Shown here in pieces: positions 58,759-64,000 of a stretch of DNA of 64,000 nucleotides. The position numbers and the translations under genes are program-made. Origin of the DNA: Serinibacter arcticus (lineage in GTDB: Bacteria; Actinomycetota; Actinomycetes; Actinomycetales; Beutenbergiaceae); assembly GCF_004786095.1 (NCBI RefSeq), contig NZ_RHPJ01000003.1, positions 558,001-622,000 of the forward strand. Direction: 5' to 3'. The notes under the pieces were generated by a model. The model saw only the letters and a list, made by a program, of their open reading frames with translations, did not search any database and was not told the DNA's origin. The number at the start of each line of letters is the position of its first letter. Position 1 is the stretch's first letter.

Positions 58759-59712
58759 TCAGGCCCCCTCGGCGCGCGGGACGTCGGTCAGCCGCGCGGG
58801 GTCGAGGTCGGCCAGGAAGACCTTCTGCAGCATGTGCCAGTCCTGCGGCGACCGGGCGACGGCGGTGAACAGGGCCGTCACCCAGTCCTGCGTCACCGCG
58901 ACGACGTCGCGCCGGACGCCGTCGGGCGTCCTCGTGGCCACGGGCTCGCCGAACTCGATCAGCAGCCCCCAGGGGGTGCCCGCCCGCCGTCGACGCTCCC
59001 CGTGCAGCCGCTCGTAGGACAGCGCCGCGGGAAGCAGGGCGTGCCCGCCCACGAGCGCGAGGGTCGCGGGTCCGGCCGCGACCCGCGCCGGCGTGCCGAG
59101 CAGGTCGACCTCCACGCCGTGGGCCGTCAGGTCGCGGTCGGCCAGCAGCGGCACGAGCTGCGGCTTCGCGCGCGCGAGCCGGGTGAGCCGGCGGAACGTG
59201 GTGCCGCCCTCGAGCGGCACGATCTCGATGCCCAGGGAACCGCGGAACGCGACGAACTCCTCGTACAGGCCGTCGGGCAGCTTCTCCGCCACCGTCAGGA
59301 CGGGCCCGAGGTGCCGCGAGGCCCAGGCCCCGGCGAGGTCCCAGTTGCCGGTGTGCCCCAGGGCCAGCACGAGGCTCTCCCCGGCGTCGATCACGTCGCG
59401 GACGTGCTGCGTGCCCGTGGCGCGGACGCGCGCGTCGATCCGCTCGGGCGACCAGCCGGGCAGCTGGAACGCCTCGACGAAGTAGCGCAGGTAGGAGCGC
59501 ATCCCGGCGCGCGTGGTGCGGCTCAGGGCGCGGGGGTCGAGGTCCGGTCGCAGGCGAGCCAGGTTGCGGCTCAGCTGCCTCACGCCCGCTGTCCGCGTCA
59601 GCCACACGACGTCGGCCACGAGGTGCGCGGCGCCGCGCACCAGCGGATCGGGCAGCCGGCGGACGTGCCGCCAGGCCAGGACGTAGAGGTCGGTGGTGGT
59701 GGGGCGCCTCAC
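58759..59712 (-). CDS. patA: Phosphatidylinositol mannoside acyltransferase
   Basis: 317 aa, GTG start overlapping the pgsA stop (GTGA). LpxL/HtrB-like acyltransferase with the H-x4-D motif in GHTGNWD and a later PLLADRDLT block. It transfers a fatty acid to the mannose of PIM1/PIM2 at the membrane. Position between pgsA and pimA supports it. No cleavable signal; amphipathic N-terminal helices are likely to bind the membrane. Confidence 0.93.
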   Translation of the reverse strand: MRRPTTTDLYVLAWRHVRRLPDPLVRGAAHLVADVVWLTRTAGVRQLSRNLARLRPDLDPRALSRTTRAGMRSYLRYFVEAFQLPGWSPERIDARVRATGTQHVRDVIDAGESLVLALGHTGNWDLAGAWASRHLGPVLTVAEKLPDGLYEEFVAFRGSLGIEIVPLEGGTTFRRLTRLARAKPQLVPLLADRDLTAHGVEVDLLGTPARVAAGPATLALVGGHALLPAALSYERLHGERRRRAGTPWGLLIEFGEPVATRTPDGVRRDVVAVTQDWVTALFTAVARSPQDWHMLQKVFLADLDPARLTDVPRAEGA

Positions 59713-60335
59713 GACGGGGTCCCACCGGCCCGACCGGCGGCCACGATCTGCCGCCGCACGTGGAGCATCCGGTGGATCGCCGTCGCCAGGCTCAGGAGCG
59801 CCAGCACGACCAGCACCACGACGAGCACCACCGCCGGCAGGCCGAGCCCGACCAGCCCGGTGGCCACGAGGGCGATGAGCAGCCGGTCGCCGCGTTCGGC
59901 GATGCCGACGGTGGCGGTGTGTCCGATCGACTCCGCCTTGGCACGGGTGTACGGCACGATGCTGCCCAGGACCAGGCACGCGAGGGCGGCCGCGGCGCCG
60001 ACGGGCTGGTCGGTCAGCACCAGGTGGATGGCGAGCGCGGAGAACAGCGCGCCGTCGGCGAACCGGTCGAGCACGGAGTCCAGGAAGGCGCCCCACGGAC
60101 CGGACGTGCCGGCGAGGCGGGCCATGGTGCCGTCGAGCACGTCGAACAGCACGAAGAACGTGATGACCATGGTGCCGGCGAACAGCTGGCCGCGGGCGAT
60201 GAGGCCGAGCGAACCGACCATCGCGCCGAGCGTGCCGATCACCGTGACGACGTCGGGCGTCAGGCCGAGGCGGAGCAGGAGCGCGGCGACGGGCCGCAGG
60301 ATCTTGCCGACGATCGTGCGCAGGTGCTTGAGCAT
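59709..60335 (-). CDS. pgsA: Phosphatidylinositol phosphate synthase (CDP-alcohol phosphatidyltransferase)
   Basis: 208 aa, six hydrophobic helices. The full CDP-alcohol motif D-x2-DG-x2-AR-x8-G-x3-D-x3-D runs from Asp65 to Asp90. It makes phosphatidylinositol phosphate from CDP-diacylglycerol and inositol-phosphate, the lipid base for PIMs. The ATG shares one base with the HIT gene stop (TGATG). Confidence 0.94.
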   Translation of the reverse strand: MLKHLRTIVGKILRPVAALLLRLGLTPDVVTVIGTLGAMVGSLGLIARGQLFAGTMVITFFVLFDVLDGTMARLAGTSGPWGAFLDSVLDRFADGALFSALAIHLVLTDQPVGAAAALACLVLGSIVPYTRAKAESIGHTATVGIAERGDRLLIALVATGLVGLGLPAVVLVVVLVVLALLSLATAIHRMLHVRRQIVAAGRAGGTPS

Positions 60336-60985
60336 CAGGTCTCCGTCCCGGCGGGGCGGGCGACGGCGTCGCTCCCGCTGTGCTCCGCCCACGCGGCGGC
60401 GAGCGCGTCGCGCGTCGCGCCGAGCAGCTGCGGCAGCGGTTTGGTCCCCGCCACGATCGGCATGAAGTTGGCGTCGCCGCCCCAGCGCGGCACCACGTGC
60501 TGGTGCAGGTGCGCGGCGATGCCCGCTCCCCCGGTCTGCCCCTGGTTGACGCCGAGGTTGAACCCGGTCGGGGCCGACGTCGCCCGCAGCACCCGCATCG
60601 CGCCCTGCGTGAGGGAGCCGATCTCGGCGACCTCCGGCGTCGTCAGCTCGGGGTACCCGGCGACGTGGCGGTAGGGCACGACCATGAGGTGCCCGGGGTT
60701 GTAGGGGTAGAGGTTGAGCACGACGTAGGCGAGCGCACCGCGCGCCACCACGAGGCCGTCCACGTCGGAGCGCCGCGGCACCGTGCAGAACGGGCACCGC
60801 TGCTCGCCGGCGTCGGTGGGCTTGTCCGCGCCGTCGATGTAGACCATCCGGTGCGGGGTCCACAGGCGCTGGAACGCGTCGGCGTCGCCCGCGAAGGACG
60901 CGGGGTCCTCCGCGGGTGGCGCGGCCGCCGCGTCTGCTGCGTCCCGAGCGGGCGTGGCGCCCGTCCCGGGCTCGAGGCCGGTCAC
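60335..60985 (-). CDS. HIT domain protein (AP4A phosphorylase-like)
   Basis: 216 aa, GTG start 2 nt after the thrS stop. The HIT triad HLHQHVVPRW is at about residue 165, with CPFCTVP (possible zinc site) and NLYPYNPGHLMVVPYRH upstream. Mycobacterial homologues at this locus are AP4A phosphorylases; that activity is inferred. The first 40 residues are Ala/Pro-rich. Conserved thrS-HIT-pgsA order. Confidence 0.92.
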   Translation of the reverse strand: MTGLEPGTGATPARDAADAAAAPPAEDPASFAGDADAFQRLWTPHRMVYIDGADKPTDAGEQRCPFCTVPRRSDVDGLVVARGALAYVVLNLYPYNPGHLMVVPYRHVAGYPELTTPEVAEIGSLTQGAMRVLRATSAPTGFNLGVNQGQTGGAGIAAHLHQHVVPRWGGDANFMPIVAGTKPLPQLLGATRDALAAAWAEHSGSDAVARPAGTET

Positions 60986-60987
60986 GC

Positions 60988-63012
60988 TCAGACCTGGACG
61001 CGCGTGTCGATCGCGGTCCGGACGATCTCGATCGCCTCCGCGATCGGGACGCCGTTGCGCTGCGTGCCGTCGCGGTAGCGGAAGGAGACGGCCCCGGCCT
61101 CGGCGTCCTCACCGCCCGCGATCAGCACGAACGGCACCTTCTCCTTGGTGGCGTTGCGGATCTTCTTGTTGAAGCGGTCGTCGCTGAGGTCGACCTCGGC
61201 GCGCACGCCGGCGGCCTTGAGCTGCTTGGCGACGTCGATGAGGTAGTCGTTGAAGGGCTCGGCGACCGGCACGGCCAGCACCTGGACGGGAGCGAGCCAC
61301 GCGGGGAACGCCCCGGCGTAGTGCTCCAGGAGCACCGCGAAGAACCGCTCGATCGAGCCGAACAGGGCACGGTGGATCATCACGGGGCGCTGACGCGACC
61401 CGTCGGCGGCCTGGTAGGTGAGGTCGAACCGCTCCGGCAGGTTGAAGTCGAGCTGGATCGTCGACATCTGCCAGGTGCGGCCGATCGCGTCCTTGGCCTG
61501 GACCGAGATCTTGGGGCCGTAGAACGCGGCGCCACCCGGGTCGGGCACGAGGTCGAGACCCGAGGCCTCGGCGACCTCCTTGAGCGTCTGCGTCGCCTCC
61601 TCCCAGGTCGCGTCGTCACCGACCGACTTCTCGGGGTTGCGCGTGGACAGCTCGAGGTAGAAGTCCTCCAGGCCGTAGTCCTTCAGCAGGTCGAGCACGA
61701 AGGTCAGCAGGCTGGTGAGCTCCTCGCGCATCTGCTCGCGCGTGGTGTAGATGTGCGCGTCGTCCTGCGTGAAGCCCCGGGCGCGCGTGAGGCCGTGCAC
61801 GACGCCGGACTTCTCGTAGCGGTAGACCGTGCCGAACTCGAACAGCCGCAGCGGGAGCTCGCGGTAGGAGCGGCCGCGCGCATCGAAGATCAGGTTGTGC
61901 ATCGGGCAGTTCATCGGCTTGAGGTAGTAGTCCTGCCCCTCGCGCTTGACCGTGCCGTCGGCGTGGTACTCGGCGTCGAGCTGCATCGGCGGGTACATGC
62001 CGTCGGCGTACCAGTCCAGGTGGCCCGAGACCTCGAACAGCTTGCCCTTGGTCGCGTGCGGGGAGTAGACGAACTCGTAGCCGGCCTCGATGTGCCGCTT
62101 GCGCGAGTACTCCTCCATCTCCATGCGGACGACGCCGCCGCGCGGGTGGAAGACGGCGAGGCCGGAGCCGATCTCGTCGGGGAAGGAGAACAGGTCCAGC
62201 TCGGTGCCGAGGCGGCGGTGGTCGCGACGCTCGGCCTCCGCCAGGCGCTCGGTGTAGGCGCGCAGCTCGTCCTTGGTCGGCCAGGCCGTCCCGTAGACGC
62301 GCTGGAGCTGCGGGTTCTTCTCGCTGCCGCGCCAGTAGGCGGCGGCGCTGCGCATGAGCTGCACGCCGTTGCCGATGAGACGGGTGCTGGGCAGGTGCGG
62401 GCCGCGGCACAGGTCCTTCCAGACCACGGCCTCGGTCTCGCGACCGGCGCCGCGCACGTTGTCGTAGATCGTCAGCTCACCGGCGCCGACCTCGACGCTC
62501 GCGCCCTCGCCGACCGACTGCTCGTCGTCCGAGACGGCGCTCTTGAGTCCGATGAGCTCGAGCTTGTACGGCTCGTGCGCGAGCTCGGCGCGGGCCTCGT
62601 CCTCCGTGACGACGCGACGGCGGAAGGTCTGGCCCTCCTTGATGATCCGGCCCATGACCTTGTCGAGCTCGGTGAGCTGCTCGGGCGTGAACGGCGTCTC
62701 GACGTCGAAGTCGTAGTAGAAGCCGTCGGTGATCGGCGGGCCGATGCCGAGCTTGGCGTCCGGGTTGATCTGCTGCACGGCCTGGGCCAGCACGTGGGCG
62801 GCGGAGTGGCGCAGGATCGCGAGCCCGTCGGGCGAGTCGATCGTGACGCGCTCGACGCTCGCGTCCGCGGGCAGCTCGCGGTCGAGGTCGCGCAGCTCGC
62901 CGTCGACCCGCACCGCCACGACCGTGCGCTCCTTGGCCAGGAGCGCGATCGCCGTCGTCCCCGCCTCGATCACGGTAGGAACGCCGTCGAGGGTGAGGTG
63001 GATCTCGGGCAC
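60988..63012 (-). CDS. thrS: Threonine-tRNA ligase
   Basis: 674 aa, GTG start. N-terminal TGS domain (1-65), editing domain with H69/H73 of HSAAH and a CRGPHLPST segment, class II core with zinc-ligand Cys in MNCPMHN, motif 2 [21 protein letters not shown], and a C-terminal anticodon domain. No T-box leader is recognisable upstream; the tRNA-Val terminator lies in that region. Head of the thrS-HIT-pgsA-patA-pimA-lemA-like run. Confidence 0.97.
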   Translation of the reverse strand: MPEIHLTLDGVPTVIEAGTTAIALLAKERTVVAVRVDGELRDLDRELPADASVERVTIDSPDGLAILRHSAAHVLAQAVQQINPDAKLGIGPPITDGFYYDFDVETPFTPEQLTELDKVMGRIIKEGQTFRRRVVTEDEARAELAHEPYKLELIGLKSAVSDDEQSVGEGASVEVGAGELTIYDNVRGAGRETEAVVWKDLCRGPHLPSTRLIGNGVQLMRSAAAYWRGSEKNPQLQRVYGTAWPTKDELRAYTERLAEAERRDHRRLGTELDLFSFPDEIGSGLAVFHPRGGVVRMEMEEYSRKRHIEAGYEFVYSPHATKGKLFEVSGHLDWYADGMYPPMQLDAEYHADGTVKREGQDYYLKPMNCPMHNLIFDARGRSYRELPLRLFEFGTVYRYEKSGVVHGLTRARGFTQDDAHIYTTREQMREELTSLLTFVLDLLKDYGLEDFYLELSTRNPEKSVGDDATWEEATQTLKEVAEASGLDLVPDPGGAAFYGPKISVQAKDAIGRTWQMSTIQLDFNLPERFDLTYQAADGSRQRPVMIHRALFGSIERFFAVLLEHYAGAFPAWLAPVQVLAVPVAEPFNDYLIDVAKQLKAAGVRAEVDLSDDRFNKKIRNATKEKVPFVLIAGGEDAEAGAVSFRYRDGTQRNGVPIAEAIEIVRTAIDTRVQV

Positions 63013-63082
63013 AGCGGACTCCAGACGAGGTAGCGGAAGGACCCCTGGAGCCTACTGCCCAGGCCCCGTCGGGAGAACGACG

Positions 63083-63111
63083 ACGCCCCCGGACCGCGGG
63101 TCCGGGGGCGT
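63083..63111 (-). terminator. Terminator hairpin after tRNA-Val
   Basis: 13-bp perfect arms (63083-63095, 63099-63111) with loop GCG, 8 nt after the tRNA 3' CCA and before thrS. Confidence 0.75.
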
Positions 63112-63119
63112 GACGTGCG

Positions 63120-63194
63120 TGGTGGGCGATACTGGTCTCGAACCAGTGACCTCCTCGGTGTGAACGAGGCGCTCTACCGCTGAGCTAATCGCCC
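63120..63194 (-). tRNA. tRNA-Val (anticodon CAC)
   Basis: 75 nt including an encoded CCA. Acceptor GGGCGAT pairs with ATCGCCC plus ACCA; the D-arm contains AGCTCAGCGGTAGAGC, the anticodon loop is TTCACAC inside a CCTCG/CGAGG stem, and the T-arm has GGTTCGAGACC. Reads GUG valine codons. It is followed by a terminator and then thrS. Confidence 0.95.
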
Positions 63195-63280
63195 GAGCAC
63201 GGTTCTCACCGTGCGGCCTGTCGATAGTAGCCGAGAACGGCCGGGCTGCCGAATCGGCGCGCTGGCGGCGTTCGCGGCCC

Positions 63281-64000
63281 TCAGGGGTCCAGGTTCTCGC
63301 GCTGCTTGAGCGGGAACAGCTCCCCCATCGCCAGGGTGAGCCGACCGGGCTCCTTGCGCACGCCGTCGACCTCGACGACGGGCGAGATGCCCCGCGTCGA
63401 GGACGTCAGCGCCACGTGCGCCGCGGTGTGGATCGCGCTCAGCGGCACCGTCTCCTCGCGGACCGGGATGCCGGCCTCGGCGGCCCAGTCCAGGACGAGC
63501 GCGCGCGTCACCCCGGCCAGCGCGCCCGACGTGAGCGGCGGCGTCAGGAGACCGCGCTCGTCCTCGAGGAACACGTTCGTGCCGGTGCCCTCGCACAGCT
63601 CGCCGCGGTTGTTGCCGAAGATGGCCTCGCCGGCGCCGTGGGCCCGTGCCCGCGCCAGGGCGAGCGCGTTCTCGCCGTAGGACGTCGTCTTGAGACCGGC
63701 GAGCGCTCCGCGCTCGTTGCGCGTCCACGGGACCACGTGCACCTTGGCGTCGCCGTGCCGGGGTGCGGCCGACGCCGCGACGACGAGCGTCCCCGGTCCC
63801 CCGAGCCGGTCGGACCCGAGCGGGCCGAGCCCCGCGGTCCACGTGATGCGCAGGCGGGCGACGACGCCGGGCTCGGCCTCGTTCCAGGCGGCCGAGACCT
63901 GGGCGACGGCGTCGCGCACCACCGCGTCCTGCGGCGGGTCGATGCCGAGACCGACCGCCGAGGTGGTCAACCGCGCGAGGTGGCGGGTCAGGGCGAAGGG
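63281..64000 (-). CDS. Class IV aminotransferase, aminodeoxychorismate lyase-like (5' end outside window)
   Basis: The last 239 codons of a gene entering from the right edge; the frame is open to base 64000 (PFALTRHLARL...). A TTG at 63970 could be mistaken for a start, but the upstream residues match the family N-terminal region. The PLP lysine is in LAGLKTTSYGEN, followed by the CEGTGTNVF phosphate-binding loop and the TSSTRGISPV C-terminal motif. Closest pattern is 4-amino-4-deoxychorismate lyase (folate synthesis); D-amino-acid or branched-chain aminotransferase is the alternative. Confidence 0.85.
   Translation of the reverse strand, partial: PFALTRHLARLTTSAVGLGIDPPQDAVVRDAVAQVSAAWNEAEPGVVARLRITWTAGLGPLGSDRLGGPGTLVVAASAAPRHGDAKVHVVPWTRNERGALAGLKTTSYGENALALARARAHGAGEAIFGNNRGELCEGTGTNVFLEDERGLLTPPLTSGALAGVTRALVLDWAAEAGIPVREETVPLSAIHTAAHVALTSSTRGISPVVEVDGVRKEPGRLTLAMGELFPLKQRENLDP

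Noticed and set aside
63013-63280. T-box riboswitch before thrS
   Set aside because: The region holds a tRNA-Val gene and its terminator; no T-box AGGGUGG-type antiterminator sequence or specifier stem is seen.
63281-63970. Complete gene starting at TTG 63970
   Set aside because: The frame stays open to the window edge, and the residues before the TTG (PFALTRHLAR) match the conserved N-terminal region of aminodeoxychorismate lyases, so the gene is truncated by the window.

Overview
The window is very GC-rich, densely packed chromosomal DNA with frequent GTG starts and many 1-8 nt start/stop overlaps. It is a high-GC Gram-positive (Actinomycetota). The gene order thrS-HIT-pgsA-patA-pimA ... 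yebC-ruvCAB-yajC-secDF-relA, hisS, aspS, rarA, rpsD, alaS-ruvX-mltG-aroE-aroC-aroK-aroB is the classic actinobacterial arrangement. Phosphatidylinositol-mannoside genes and a cysteine-free ribosomal protein S4 fit Micrococcales (Cellulomonas-like families); the genus cannot be fixed by reading alone.

Accessory part (1-15.2 kb). A large NRPS runs leftwards off the left edge (C-A-T-C-A-T-C-A visible, 3158 residues, no end). In front of it on the same strand lie a GC hairpin, a 33-codon ORF with a near-perfect ribosome binding site, and a type II SQR-like flavoprotein that has lost one of its two redox cysteines. A 145-bp divergent control region holding a 19-bp palindrome exactly between two back-to-back promoters separates this arm from a rightward, translationally coupled operon: type III polyketide synthase, SAM methyltransferase, FAD monooxygenase. 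A convergent UbiA-type prenyltransferase follows. I read 1-15.2 kb as one specialised-metabolism locus; the shared control region is the main argument for that.

Transition (15.3-20.3 kb). EcsC-family protein, a TIGR01777-type epimerase, a SatD regulator with its small membrane partner and a palindromic operator covering its own promoter and start codon, an ATP-dependent DNA ligase (LigB type), and a five-copy 21-bp tandem repeat between the convergent ligase and aroB genes.

Core part (20.3-64 kb). A leftward shikimate/cell-wall/translation operon (alaS to aroB) includes an AroK homologue whose P-loop lysine is replaced by threonine. Then rpsD, rarA divergent from an MMPL transporter, aspS-GNAT, an aminotransferase, a DEAD-box RNA helicase, and hisS with a 29-bp inverted repeat between the last two. 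A 115-aa ORF before the DUF349 gene is an internally deleted peptidyl-prolyl isomerase. Next come an AbiEi-like protein, relA, secF-secD-yajC, ruvB-ruvA-ruvC, yebC, a NUDIX hydrolase with a PrsW-type membrane protease, the PIM operon (LemA-like, pimA, patA, pgsA, HIT), thrS, tRNA-Val(CAC) and the 3' part of an aminodeoxychorismate lyase-like gene.

Several genes (type III PKS, ubiA, epimerase, satD, rarA, relA, prsW) have a TANNNT hexamer 6-7 nt before the start codon and, in most cases, no ribosome binding site, the geometry expected for leaderless mRNAs.
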